Shown: one piece after another, positions 25,425 through 34,348 of the stretch | How the letters are laid out: each line of letters starts with the position of its first letter | Position numbering within the stretch: the first letter of the stretch is position 1 | Origin: JADJQU01 sp035490315 | GTDB lineage: Bacteria > Planctomycetota > UBA1135 > GCA-002686595 | DNA: 60,082 nt | NCBI GenBank assembly: GCA_035490315.1 | Contig: DATHET010000129.1 | Coordinates: 1-60,082 of the forward strand | Direction of reading: 5' to 3' | The notes under the pieces: model-generated | What the model saw: only the letters and a program-made list of their open reading frames with translations | Database searches by the model: none | What the model was told of the DNA's origin: nothing | Made by a program: the position numbers and the translations under genes

Positions 25425-26341
25425 ACGGCCCCGACCTGCCGGCCGAGTTCCACTGGTTCTGGTGGGCCGTGTTCGGCCTGTTCGTCGGCTCGTTCTTGAA
25501 CGTCGCGATCCACCGCCTGCCGCGGCCGGGCATGACCGTGGCGAAACCGCGCCGTTCCCAGTGCCCGAACTGCCAGCGCGAGCTGACCTGGAAGGAGAAC
25601 ATCCCTCTGGCTTCGTGGATGGTCCAGCTCGGGCGCTGCCGCGGCTGCGGATGGCGGATTCCCTGGCGCTACCCGCTGGTCGAGCTGTTGACGGCCGCGC
25701 TGTGGTTCCTCGCGGCCTGGATGACTCCGACCGGGCAATGGGACCTGACCCTGGTGCGCGTCCTGGTGCTCTCAGGCCTCGTGGTCGCGACTTTCGTCGA
25801 CTTCGAGTTCTTCGAGATCCCCGACGAGATCTCGATCGGGGGCATGATCGCCGCACCGATCGCCTCGTTCCTGGTGCCCAGCCTGCACGCTGACACCTAC
25901 CTGGCGAGACTCCTCTCGAGCGGAGACTCGGTCGATCGGCTCGGCGCGCTGCTGGCGAGCCTGGTCGGCCTGGCGGTCGGAGGGGGAGTGCTGCTCGCCA
26001 TCGGCTCGCTCGGCAAGCTCCTGTTTCGCCGCGACGCGATGGGGCTCGGCGACGTGAAGCTGCTCGCCGCCGCCGGAGGTTTCATCGGACCCGGCGGAGC
26101 CCTGGCGGCCTTGGTGCTGGGCTCGGTGGTGGCCTCGCTCGCCGGTGTCCTGAACGTCGTGCGCTTCCTCTGGGTCTCGCGATCGCGCGCGCGCCGGCGC
26201 GGCGCACGGCGCAAGTTTGCGCGCTCGCTCGCCTCGGCGCGCGTCGCCGGACGCTACCTGCCCTTCGGTCCTTACCTCGCCTTGGGTATTGGAATCGTGC
26301 TGCTGGCCTGGAATCATGTCCTGCGTTGGCTCCCCCAGTAG
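25421..26341 (+). CDS. pilD: Prepilin peptidase / N-methyltransferase (type IV leader peptidase)
   Basis: 306 residues. The N-terminal part has VGSFLNVAIHRLPRPGM and two zinc-type Cys pairs: C48-x2-C51 (CPNC) and C73-x2-C76 (CRGC). The catalytic aspartates are D127 (VDFEFFEIPDEIS) and D211 in the GLGDVKLL motif. Several hydrophobic helices surround them. It cleaves the leader of type IV prepilins and pseudopilins at Gly^Phe and N-methylates the new N-terminus. An Arg-rich cytoplasmic loop (SRARRRGARRKFARSL) precedes the last helix. Coupled by ATGA overlap to the upstream lipoprotein; its likely substrate is the pilin at 34349. Confidence 0.95.
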   Translation: MNGPDLPAEFHWFWWAVFGLFVGSFLNVAIHRLPRPGMTVAKPRRSQCPNCQRELTWKENIPLASWMVQLGRCRGCGWRIPWRYPLVELLTAALWFLAAWMTPTGQWDLTLVRVLVLSGLVVATFVDFEFFEIPDEISIGGMIAAPIASFLVPSLHADTYLARLLSSGDSVDRLGALLASLVGLAVGGGVLLAIGSLGKLLFRRDAMGLGDVKLLAAAGGFIGPGGALAALVLGSVVASLAGVLNVVRFLWVSRSRARRRGARRKFARSLASARVAGRYLPFGPYLALGIGIVLLAWNHVLRWLPQ

Positions 26342-26485
26342 CGCGCTCCGCGCGTGGTGAGCCCGCGCCGCTTCGGCGGCCAAGACTTTCTCGCGCGACT
26401 CGTGCCCGATCGAAGCTGGAGTTGGCTTTCGATTGCGATGCGGTTCGCGCTCTTCCGCCAGACGAACTTCGAAGGACGACATCCG

Positions 26486-27175
26486 ATGAGCATCGGCAAC
26501 AACAGATTCACTTTCGCGAGCTTCGTGCTCGCACTCTCGGTGTTCAGCGGCGCATGCCAGACCGAGCACGCCTACCGCGACGCGCTCGAGGAGCAGACCG
26601 CCGAGAACAAGCGCTTGCGCGAAGAGCGCGCGCAGATCAAGGGCGACAACCGCGACTTGAATTACCAGAAGGAATCGCTCGAGAACGCGGTGGCGGAAGC
26701 CAACGCGAAGCTGCTCGAGATGCCGCGCCGCGACAATTCCGCGGACGCCAAGAAATTTCCCGAGCTCGATTCCGCCGGAATCGGCTACGGCCTGCGCAAC
26801 GGCGAGATGGTGATCACGATGTCGTCCGACATCAACTTCGCCGCGGGCAAGGCCGAGCTGTCGAAGGCCGGCCGCGCCGCGCTCGGCAGCGTCGCCAAGG
26901 CCTTGGCCAGCGAATACCCCAAGGCGGAATACTGGATCGAGGGTCACACCGACGCCGATCCGATCACCAAGGCCAAGTTCGGCTCGAACCGCGAGCTGTC
27001 GCTGGCGCGGGCCATGGCGGTGCTGCACTACCTGGTCGAGGACGCCGGCGTGCCCGACGAGCAGTGCGTGATCGCGGGCTGGGGCCAGTACCGTCCGGTC
27101 GTGGCGGGCAAGACGGCCGAAGCGAAATCGAAGAATCGCCGGGTCGAGATCGTCGTCCACCGCCCGAAGGACTGA
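26486..27175 (+). CDS. OmpA-family peptidoglycan-binding lipoprotein with coiled coil
   Basis: 229 residues from ATG 26486, which has an SD-like gaagga (26471-26476). The frame is open from 26354 but that peptide is not signal-like. Signal peptide ends SGAC (C24). Residues ~30-75 form a coiled coil (DALEEQTAENKRLREERAQI...). The C-terminal OmpA-like domain has INFAAGKAELSKAG, GHTDADPI (Asp for diaminopimelate), SLARAMAVLHYL, GWGQYRPV and NRRVEIVV (Arg). Pal/MotB-type tethering of outer membrane to peptidoglycan is the likely role. It could also anchor the pilus or secretion complex; context only. Confidence 0.88.
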   Translation: MSIGNNRFTFASFVLALSVFSGACQTEHAYRDALEEQTAENKRLREERAQIKGDNRDLNYQKESLENAVAEANAKLLEMPRRDNSADAKKFPELDSAGIGYGLRNGEMVITMSSDINFAAGKAELSKAGRAALGSVAKALASEYPKAEYWIEGHTDADPITKAKFGSNRELSLARAMAVLHYLVEDAGVPDEQCVIAGWGQYRPVVAGKTAEAKSKNRRVEIVVHRPKD

Positions 27176-27198
27176 GCCCCGTCCAAGTCTCGGGCGCA

Positions 27199-27435
27199 AG
27201 CAGCCCGTTGAATGAGTCCCTACTGCGGCGCAGCGGACTGCGGTGATGCTGCGTCGCGCTCGGAAAGCTGTGCTCAGCGGCCAGGAAGGCCGCACCCCGC
27301 TGCGAAGGCTTCGCACGAGCCTTCGCCACGAGTGCTTCGCGCTCTAACGCGGGGACCCCTGCACAGCTTTCTTTCGCGCTCCTTGCCTCACCTAGCCCGC
27401 TGCTCCTCGCGACGGGACTCTTTCAATGGACTGCT
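27199..27435. repeat. ~237-nt imperfect inverted repeat (MITE-like) in the gap before the EF-G paralogue
   Basis: 27176-27578 (403 nt) holds no gene. It contains outer arms 27199-27220 and 27414-27435 that are inverted copies with 3 mismatches in 22 nt. Similarity continues inward with the same spacing to gctgtgc (arm 1) and gcacagc (arm 2, ~27360), giving arms of about 80 nt around a ~70-nt centre. The centre includes a small hairpin (ggcttcgcacgagcct). Structure and position suggest a non-autonomous mobile element or a large folded leader. I could not find a target-site duplication by eye. Confidence 0.6.
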
Positions 27436-27578
27436 AGCCCGCTCCCGAAGGGCTGACATCGCAGTCACACACCGCGGGAGGGCGCGGTGTGGGATACCAT
27501 GCGCCCACGCCGGGCGTGGCCTCGGGCCGCGCGGGCGCGACTGTCCAGCCAACGCACTTTCGACGCGAGAGAATTCCC

Positions 27579-29597
27579 ATGGGCACTGCACTCGAGGCCA
27601 TCCGCAACGTTGCTTTCGTGGGCCATCCTTCCGCCGGCAAGACGACCCTGGTCGACTCGCTGGCGTATCAGTTGAAGGTGGTCGACAAGCGGCCGTCGGT
27701 CGCCGAGAAGCGCAGCCTGTGCGACACGGAGCCCGAGGAGCAGGAGAAGGGGCACACCCTGCAGACCTCGCTGGTGCAGGTGGTCAGCGAAGGCGTCGAG
27801 TACACCTTCATCGACACGCCGGGCTACCCCGACTTCATGGCCGATGCTCAGTCGAGCATGGTGGTCGCCGACCTGGTCGTCGGCGTGGTCTCGGCCTCCA
27901 GCGGCGTCACGCACAACTTGAAGCGCAAGCTGGAGATGGCGAGCAGCCTGGGCCGCGCCCGCGCGATCGTCGTCACCCACCTCGACCTCGACAACACGGA
28001 TTTCGACGCCCTGGTGCGCGATCTGCGCCAGCGCATCGGCGAGGTGTGCGTGCCCGTGCTGGTCCCCGACCAGAGCGGCCGCGGCTTTTCCGCGGTGCAC
28101 ACGATCTTCAGCGACGAGGGCTCGGCCTGGCGCGCGCAATTGATGGACCGGATCATGGACGGCTGCGAGGACGAGAAGCTCTTCGAGCGCTACCTCGAGA
28201 CCCAGACGCTGACCGAAGACGAGCTGCGCGCGAACATTCCCGGCGCGATGGCCAAGGGCAAGCTGGTGCCGGTCCTGGTCACGAATCCCGCGACCGGTCT
28301 GGGCATGGACAAGCTGCTCGACTTCCTGCACGACTTCGCGCCCCACGCCGGCATGCAGGAGCGCCGCTCCGCGGATGGCAAGGCGATCGATCCCTCGCCC
28401 GAGGGCGTGCTCGCGGCGCTGGTCTTCTCGGTGCGCTCCGATCCTCACGTCGGAAAACTCTGCGTCGCGCGCGTGCTGCGCGGAACGATGCATGCGCACG
28501 ACACGCTGATCGGACCCAAGTCCTCCGAGCGCGGCGAGAAGCTCGGCGGCCTGTTCCGGCTGGTCGGCGGCAAGCGCCGCGATCCGATCGAGACCGCCAA
28601 GGCCGGCCAGATCGTGGCCTTGACCAAGATCGAGCAGGCCCACTACGGCGAGTGCGTCACCCACGTCGGCCAGAAGGCGCTGAGCGTCGAGATCCCGGCG
28701 ATGCCCACGCCGATGGTCGCGATGGCGGTGGTGCCCAAGAGCCGCAACGACGAGCAGAAGATCGGCGAGGCCCTGCACAAGCTCGCCGCGGAAGATCCGA
28801 CTTTCACCAGCAACTTCAATCCCCAGACCCATGAACTGGTGGTGCACGGGATGAGCGAGCTGCACCTGCAGATCATGGAAGCTCGGCTCAAGCGCCGTCA
28901 CGGCGTGGAGATCACCTCCCACGTCCCGCGCGTGCACTACAAGGAAACGATCACGAAGTCGGCCGAGGGCCAGTACCGGCACAAGAAGCAGACCGGCGGC
29001 CGCGGTCAGTTCGCCGAATGCCATGTTCGCGTGCGTCCGCTGGAGAAAGGCGGCGGCCTGCGCTTCACCGACGGTGTGGTCGGCGGATCGATCCCGCGCA
29101 ATTTGATCCCCGCGGTCGAGAAGGGCATGCGCGAGCTCGCAACCAAGGGCGTGCTGACGCACAGCGAGGTCGTGGACCTCGATTTCGAGGTCCACGACGG
29201 CAAGTACCACGACGTCGACTCCGACGAGGCGAGCTTCAAGATCGCCGGCGCCCGCGCCTTCATGGACGCGTTCAAGAAGGCCGGGCCGGTGCTGCTCGAG
29301 CCTGTCATGGAGCTGGTGATCTCGATCCCGACCGAGCACGCGGGAACGGTTTTTTCCGACATCACGAGCCATCGCCGCGGCCAGGTCGTCGATCAGTGGA
29401 ACGAGGCCGACGGCGCGCTGACCGTGATCAAGGCCCACGCGCCGCTGTCGGCGGTCCAGACGTATCAGCGCGACTTGAAGTCGCAGACGGCGGGGGAGGG
29501 CTCCTACGTGATGAGCCTGTTCGACTATTCGCCGGTGCCCGCGCAGGAGCAGGCGCGGATCTTGAGCCAGTTCTCGCGCAAGCACGAAGAGGACTGA
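27579..29597 (+). CDS. EF-G-like translational GTPase paralogue (EF-G-II/FusA2 type)
   Basis: 672 residues from ATG 27579, with a purine-rich gagaga at about -13. G1 is GHPSAGKTT (15-23) instead of the usual AHIDAGKTT. The switch region has EPEEQEKGHTLQ and G3 is DTPGYPDF. G4 is THLD rather than NKxD (VVTHLDLD). Domains II-V follow in EF-G order (KLCVARVLRGT; SELHLQIMEARLK; GGRGQFAECHVRVRP; GSIPRNLIPAVEKGM; DFEVHDGKYHDVDS; EPVMELVISIPTEHAG; SHRRGQV). Paralogues of this kind coexist with a housekeeping EF-G and may act under stress; their exact task is unsettled. Its place in front of pilT is unusual. Confidence 0.88.
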   Translation: MGTALEAIRNVAFVGHPSAGKTTLVDSLAYQLKVVDKRPSVAEKRSLCDTEPEEQEKGHTLQTSLVQVVSEGVEYTFIDTPGYPDFMADAQSSMVVADLVVGVVSASSGVTHNLKRKLEMASSLGRARAIVVTHLDLDNTDFDALVRDLRQRIGEVCVPVLVPDQSGRGFSAVHTIFSDEGSAWRAQLMDRIMDGCEDEKLFERYLETQTLTEDELRANIPGAMAKGKLVPVLVTNPATGLGMDKLLDFLHDFAPHAGMQERRSADGKAIDPSPEGVLAALVFSVRSDPHVGKLCVARVLRGTMHAHDTLIGPKSSERGEKLGGLFRLVGGKRRDPIETAKAGQIVALTKIEQAHYGECVTHVGQKALSVEIPAMPTPMVAMAVVPKSRNDEQKIGEALHKLAAEDPTFTSNFNPQTHELVVHGMSELHLQIMEARLKRRHGVEITSHVPRVHYKETITKSAEGQYRHKKQTGGRGQFAECHVRVRPLEKGGGLRFTDGVVGGSIPRNLIPAVEKGMRELATKGVLTHSEVVDLDFEVHDGKYHDVDSDEASFKIAGARAFMDAFKKAGPVLLEPVMELVISIPTEHAGTVFSDITSHRRGQVVDQWNEADGALTVIKAHAPLSAVQTYQRDLKSQTAGEGSYVMSLFDYSPVPAQEQARILSQFSRKHEED

Positions 29598-29920
29598 GCA
29601 GGGACTTCGGGTCGGCGCGGGAAAAATCTCCGCGCGCTCGGAAAGTTTTTCCCTGCCGAAGCTGGGCCGAGCCTCGCGACCGGAAATTTTTTCCGAGCAG
29701 GCGGTGCGACACGCAGTCTCGCTCGAGTTTCCTGGCCTCCAGCGGCGAGCCTGCGCCGTAGTTCGCAGGCTCTGCACGCGAGCCGCGAGCAGCCGCGAGC
29801 GCGCAACCCCCGCTCGGACGCGAAGCTGCGCGCGCGAATCCTGCAATCGGGAGAGCGCGCCCGGCTCGGTGGTGATTTCGGATTGAGTCCTCTCGGCGCA
29901 CGTGCCGATGAGCCTCGCCC
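29598..29920. other. Structured noncoding interval between EF-G paralogue and pilT
   Basis: 323 nt without a gene. Three A/T cores stand out in GC-rich DNA: gaaaaatc (29621-29628), ggaaagtttttcc (29640-29652) and cggaaattttttccg (29681-29695), the last two near-palindromic. A hairpin gagcctgcg / cgcaggctc (29747-29755, 29764-29772) follows. Together they may end the EF-G transcript and start pilT, but no clear promoter hexamers were found. Confidence 0.45.
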
Positions 29921-30985
29921 ATGATCACTATGGAAGAACTCTTGGCGTTGCTCATCCGCCAGGGCGGGTCCGACCTGCACATCACGGTCGCTTCCCCGCC
30001 GCGCATCCGCGTCGACGGCGTGCTGCTGCCCGTCGACTGCCCGCCGCTCACGCCCGACGACACGCGCCGCCTGGCGACCAGCGTGCTGACCTCCGACCAG
30101 ATCGCCAAGCTCGATCGCGAGCTCGAGCTCGACTGCTCCTTCGGGCTGTCGGACCAGGGCCGCTTTCGCGCCAACGTGTTCCACCAGCAGGGCGCGGTGG
30201 CCTCGGTCATGCGTCTGATCCCGACGCGCATCGCGACTTTCGAGCAGCTGGGCCTTCCGCGCGCCGTGTGCGAGCGCATCTGCTCCCTGCGCTCCGGTCT
30301 GGTGATCGTCACCGGCTCGACGGGCTCGGGCAAGTCGACCTCGCTCGCGTCGATGATCAACCACATCAACATGTCCAACCAGGGACACATCGTGACGATC
30401 GAGGACCCGGTCGAGTTCACGCACTTGCACAAGCAGTGCCTGATCACCCAGCGCGAGGTCGGCGGCGACACGCAATCCTTCGGCAAGGCGCTGAAGAGCG
30501 TGCTGCGCCAGGATCCCGATGTCGTGCTGATCGGCGAAATGCGCGACTACGAGACGATCGAAGCCGCGCTGACCTTGGCCGAGACCGGACACCTGACCTT
30601 TGGAACGCTGCACACCTCGGACGCCGTGCAGACGATCAACCGCATCGTCGACGTGTTCCCTTCGCACCAGCAGCAGCAGGTGCGCACGCAGCTCGCCTTC
30701 ACGCTCGAGGCCGTGGTCAGCCAGCAGCTCTTGCCGATGGCCACCGGACGCGGCCGCGCGATGGCCGCCGAGATCCTGATCTGCAATCCCGCCGTGCGCG
30801 CCCTGGTGCGCGAGAACAAGGCGCACCAGATTTATTCGCAGATCCAGACCGGACAGCGACTGGGGATGCGCACCATGGCTTCGTCGCTCGCCGAGCTGGT
30901 CAAGACCGGCAAGGTGCGCCTCGACGACGCCGACCGCGCCGCCTCTGACCCGACGGAAATGCGCAACCTGCTCCGCGCGGCCTGA
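29921..30985 (+). CDS. pilT: Type IV pilus retraction ATPase PilT
   Basis: 354 residues from ATG 29921 (ATG 29930, giving MEELLALL, is equally PilT-like). Motifs in order: QGGSDLHITVASPPRIRVDG, Walker A GSTGSGKST (132-140), Asp box VTIEDPVEF, Walker B DVVLIGEMRD and His box GHLTFGTLHT. The C-terminus has VSQQLLPMATGRGRAMAAEI, the usual PilT pattern. It is a cytoplasmic hexamer driving pilus retraction. Five nt separate it from pilB, so pilT-pilB-pilC form an operon that ends at the terminator at 33993. Confidence 0.96.
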   Translation: MITMEELLALLIRQGGSDLHITVASPPRIRVDGVLLPVDCPPLTPDDTRRLATSVLTSDQIAKLDRELELDCSFGLSDQGRFRANVFHQQGAVASVMRLIPTRIATFEQLGLPRAVCERICSLRSGLVIVTGSTGSGKSTSLASMINHINMSNQGHIVTIEDPVEFTHLHKQCLITQREVGGDTQSFGKALKSVLRQDPDVVLIGEMRDYETIEAALTLAETGHLTFGTLHTSDAVQTINRIVDVFPSHQQQQVRTQLAFTLEAVVSQQLLPMATGRGRAMAAEILICNPAVRALVRENKAHQIYSQIQTGQRLGMRTMASSLAELVKTGKVRLDDADRAASDPTEMRNLLRAA

Positions 30986-30990
30986 CCGTC

Positions 30991-32691
30991 ATGGTTCGCG
31001 TCTCGGGCAAGATCCGCCGCCTGCTGGTCGACGCGGGCCTCGTCAGCGACGAGGACTGGGCCGCCGCGCGCGAGAAGGGCGGGCAGCCGGTCGCGACCCT
31101 GCTCAGCAACGGCACGATCACCGAGTCGGCTCTGCTCTCGACGCTCGGCTCCGCGGCTGGCGTCGCGCCCGTGGACATGACGCGCATGCGGCCGGATCCG
31201 CTGGCGCTGGAGATGATCCCGCAGGAGCTGTGCCTCGAGCACGGCATCCTGCCCTTGGCGCGCAACGGCGACATCCTGACCATCGTCGTCTCCGATCCGT
31301 TCGACGTGCTGCTGCTCGACGATCTCAAGCGCATGACGCGCTGCAACGTGCGCACGGTGCTCTCGCACCCCGCCGCGATCAAGACGGCCAGCGACGTGCT
31401 TTTCGACACCGGATCGCGCCAGGTCAACGACCTGCTCGGCGAGGTGGTCTCCAGCGAGCTGGAAGTCGCGATCACGCGCGAGCAGGAGAGCATCGAGGAC
31501 CAGGCCGTCTCCGCGGACGACGCGCCCGCGGTCAAGTTGATGAACCTGATCATCCTGCGCGGCCTCAAGGAAAAGGCCAGCGACATCCACATCGAGCCCG
31601 GCGACGGCGCGATGCGCGTGCGCTACCGCGTCGACGGCGCGATGTACGAAGCGATGCGACCGCCGAGCTCGATCGGGCCGGCGCTGCTCTCGCGCTTGAA
31701 GATCATGTCCTCGCTCGACATCGCCGAGCGCTTCGCTCCCCAGGACGGCAAGTTCCAGATCCGCTTCGAGAACCGCAAGATCGACTTCCGCTTGTCGATC
31801 CTGCCGGTGGTCGGCGGCGAGAAGGCCGTGATGCGGATCCTCGACACCGGCTCGATGTCGCTCAAGCTCGACAGCCTGGGCTACGAGCAGAAGTCGCTCG
31901 ACGACATCAAGCGCGCCTCGGCCGCGGCCTACGGGATGCTGCTGCTCACCGGCCCGACGGGCTCGGGCAAGTCGACCACCCTGTATTCGTGCATCAAGGA
32001 AGTCGCGACGCCCGACGTCAACGTGGTCACCGTCGAGGACCCGGTCGAATACCGCATGGACGGCATCAACCAGGTGCCGGTCAACCCCAAGCGCGGGATG
32101 ACTTTCGCCGGCGCCCTGCGCTCGATCCTGCGCCAGGACCCCGACATCGTGCTCGTCGGCGAAATCCGCGACACGGAAACCGCCGACATCGCGATCAAGG
32201 CCGCGCTCACGGGTCACCTGGTGCTTTCGACCCTGCACACCAACGACGCGGCGACCACGATCACGCGTCTGGTGGACATGGGCATCGACCCGTTCATGGT
32301 CGCCAGCTCGCTCTTGTGCATCGGCGCCCAGCGCCTGGGCAGAAAATTGTGCCCACAGTGCCGGGTCAAGCTGGACCGGCTGCCCAACGAAGAGCTGCTC
32401 TCGGTCGGATTCCTGGAATCGGAGCTGGAGGCCCTGGAGATCTACGGGCCCGGTCCCAGCGGCTGCGCGCGCTGCAAGGACGGCTACAAGGGCCGCTTCG
32501 CGATCCTCGAGACCCTGTACCTCGACAACGAACTCAAGCGAATGGTGATCGAGCGCCGATCAGCCATGGAGATCAAGAAGGAGGCCATTCGCCTGGGAAT
32601 GCTCTCCCTGCGGCGCGTGGGCCTGCTCAACGTCGCGCGCGGCAAGACATCCCTCGAAGAAGTCCTGCGCACCACGTTGGACGACAAATAA
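30991..32691 (+). CDS. pilB: Type IV pilus extension ATPase PilB (GspE family)
   Basis: 566 residues. The N-terminal ~150 residues are a GspE_N/MshEN-like domain (SGKIRRLLVDAGLVSDEDW..., ATLLSNGTITESALLSTLG), a class that can bind c-di-GMP; the motif here is degenerate. The core has KASDIHIEP, Walker A GPTGSGKST (321-329), VEDPVEYRMDGINQVPVN, Walker B DPDIVLVGEIRD and GHLVLSTLHTNDA. Two Cys pairs, C454-x2-C457 (CPQC) and C492-x2-C495 (CARC), form the zinc site of PilB/GspE. It powers pilus extension or type II pseudopilus assembly with the PilC that follows. Confidence 0.95.
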   Translation: MVRVSGKIRRLLVDAGLVSDEDWAAAREKGGQPVATLLSNGTITESALLSTLGSAAGVAPVDMTRMRPDPLALEMIPQELCLEHGILPLARNGDILTIVVSDPFDVLLLDDLKRMTRCNVRTVLSHPAAIKTASDVLFDTGSRQVNDLLGEVVSSELEVAITREQESIEDQAVSADDAPAVKLMNLIILRGLKEKASDIHIEPGDGAMRVRYRVDGAMYEAMRPPSSIGPALLSRLKIMSSLDIAERFAPQDGKFQIRFENRKIDFRLSILPVVGGEKAVMRILDTGSMSLKLDSLGYEQKSLDDIKRASAAAYGMLLLTGPTGSGKSTTLYSCIKEVATPDVNVVTVEDPVEYRMDGINQVPVNPKRGMTFAGALRSILRQDPDIVLVGEIRDTETADIAIKAALTGHLVLSTLHTNDAATTITRLVDMGIDPFMVASSLLCIGAQRLGRKLCPQCRVKLDRLPNEELLSVGFLESELEALEIYGPGPSGCARCKDGYKGRFAILETLYLDNELKRMVIERRSAMEIKKEAIRLGMLSLRRVGLLNVARGKTSLEEVLRTTLDDK

Positions 32692-32712
32692 CGGCAGAGG
32701 ACCAAGAAACAC

Positions 32713-33963
32713 GTGGCAAGCTTCAAGTATTCAGCCAAGAAATCCACCGGCCAGACCGTCGAAGGCACGCTCCAGGCGGAAGACAAGGGCACTGCCCTTG
32801 CAGAACTGCGCAAGCAGAACCTGGTGGTCCTCAACGTCGAGGCCGTCTCCAACAAGGGCGGAGCGAAATCCTTCAAGGTCGGCGGCAAGGGCGGCGGCTT
32901 CTTCAAGCGCGGCCCCTCGGTCACGACCACGGAGCTCGTGCTCTTCACGCGCCAGCTCGCGACCATGGTCGCGTCCGGTCTCGCGCTGCTCGAGGCGATC
33001 GACGTGCTCGGCGAGCAGGCCGACACCAAGGGCCTGCGCACCACCTGCCAGAAACTCGCCCACGAGCTGCGCGCCGGCGCGGACCTCTCGAGCGCGATGG
33101 AGACCTGTCCGCGCGCCTTCACTCCGTTGTACGTCTCGATGGTTCGCGCAGGCGAAGCCTCGGGTCAGATGGACGTGATCCTCGAGCGCCTCGCCGATTA
33201 CCAGGAGGCCAGCCAGGCCCTCTCGCGCGAGATCAAGTCGGCCATGACCTACCCGGTGATCTCGATGACCCTGGTCACCGGCATCACCGCTTTCCTGATG
33301 ATCGGCGTCGTGCCGACCTTCAAGCAGGTCTTCGAGGGCCTGGGCGCGAAGCTGCCCGCGATCACTGAATTCGTGCTCGCGGTCAGCGATTTCCTGCGCG
33401 CGAACTGGCTGTTGATCCTGGTCGCCGGCGCGGGCTCGGTCTTCGGGCTGATGATGTTCAAGAAGACGAAGATGGGCGCGCACTACTGGGACATCATTTG
33501 CCTGCGCATGCCGGTCTTCGGGCCGCTCGCGCGCAAAGTCGCCCTGGCGCGCTTCTCGCGCACCTTCGCGACCCTGATCCGCTCCGGTGTGCCGATCATG
33601 GCCACGCTGGAGATCGTCTCGGAAACCGCAGGCAACACCGTGATCTCCGAAGCCGTCGACGCCTCGCGCGAAAGCGTCAAGAACGGTCAGCTGCTCTCCG
33701 AGCCCCTGGGCAAGACCAAGGTCTTCCCCTCGATGGTCGTGCGCATGATCGCGATCGGCGAGAAGACCGGCAGCCTCGAAGCCCTCTTGGAAAAGATCGC
33801 CGAGTTCTACGACGCGCAGGTCAAGGCGGCGATCAAGGCCTTGACGAGCTTGATCGAGCCGATCCTGATCACTTTCATGGGTGTGATCGTCGGCGGCGTG
33901 GTGCTCAGCGTCTTCCTGCCGATCCTCGACGTGGTCGGAGCTCTCGGCGGCGCGCAGAAATAA
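32713..33963 (+). CDS. pilC: Type IV pilus inner-membrane platform protein PilC (GspF family)
   Basis: 416 residues from GTG 32713, with SD-like agagga (32696-32701). It starts ASFKYSAKKSTGQTVEGTL, the usual PilC/GspF opening. Two GspF domains are seen (LVLFTRQLATMVASGLALLEAI and LARFSRTFATLIRSGVPIMATLEI). Hydrophobic helices lie near the middle (PVISMTLVTGITAFLMIGVV, then LLILVAGAGSVFGLMMF) and at the end (LITFMGVIVGGVVLSVFLPIL). It is the platform on which PilB and PilT act. Last gene of the pilT-pilB-pilC operon, followed by an intrinsic terminator. Confidence 0.96.
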   Translation: MASFKYSAKKSTGQTVEGTLQAEDKGTALAELRKQNLVVLNVEAVSNKGGAKSFKVGGKGGGFFKRGPSVTTTELVLFTRQLATMVASGLALLEAIDVLGEQADTKGLRTTCQKLAHELRAGADLSSAMETCPRAFTPLYVSMVRAGEASGQMDVILERLADYQEASQALSREIKSAMTYPVISMTLVTGITAFLMIGVVPTFKQVFEGLGAKLPAITEFVLAVSDFLRANWLLILVAGAGSVFGLMMFKKTKMGAHYWDIICLRMPVFGPLARKVALARFSRTFATLIRSGVPIMATLEIVSETAGNTVISEAVDASRESVKNGQLLSEPLGKTKVFPSMVVRMIAIGEKTGSLEALLEKIAEFYDAQVKAAIKALTSLIEPILITFMGVIVGGVVLSVFLPILDVVGALGGAQK

Positions 33964-33992
33964 GCCACGGTCGCGCGAGCGACCTGGACATC

Positions 33993-34034
33993 GCGCGAGG
34001 CTGGTCCCGATGGACCAGCCTCGCGCTTTTTTTT
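33993..34034 (+). terminator. Intrinsic terminator after pilC
   Basis: Perfect 15-bp stem gcgcgaggctggtcc (33993-34007) and its complement (34012-34026), loop cgat, then eight T (34027-34034). The strongest terminator in the window. It isolates pilTBC from the pilin gene. Confidence 0.95.
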
Positions 34035-34348
34035 CGCAATGCTCCGCGGCGCTTGGCAGCGCTCCCGCGCCGCTCGCTCCTCCCAGGCCTGGGGCGCGAG
34101 TGAAAAAACATTGAAAAACTCTTGTTGGCTCAAGCATGGCCACTCGATGCGCCGATCCATGCCGCGTCGAACGCCGCCCGCCGGACAGGGACGACCTGGA
34201 GGGGGGGTGGGAGGGACGGTCCTTGTGGACCGCCCCAGATCGGAGTGCGGATGCCGGGGTACAAGCCGGCGCCGCGCATTTCAAAAAGCAACCCTCCCGC
34301 GTGAGGAAAGAACTGCTGGAAGCGACGGCTGCTGCGCCGTGCAGGCAG
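34035..34348 (+). other. Pilin leader region
   Basis: 314 nt without a gene between the pilC terminator and the pilin ATG. It contains an A-rich stretch (34101-34120), a sigma54-like site (34126-34140) and a hairpin cggtcc-ttgt-ggaccg (34217-34232, extended by ggg/ccc across a bulged a). Near the start codon are ggaag and an acggc/gccgt mini-hairpin. If the sigma54-like site is real, the pilin mRNA leader is ~200 nt. Confidence 0.5.
34126..34140 (+). promoter_or_regulatory. Sigma54-like -24/-12 site upstream of the pilin gene
   Basis: TGGC-N7-TGGC with GG and GC separated by exactly 10 nt, as in the -24/-12 consensus TGGCAC-N5-TTGC. The -12 box has TGGC for TTGC. A-tracts lie just upstream. 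Pilin genes in several phyla use RpoN. The same TGGC-N7-TGGC layout occurs at 37027-37041. Confidence 0.35.
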
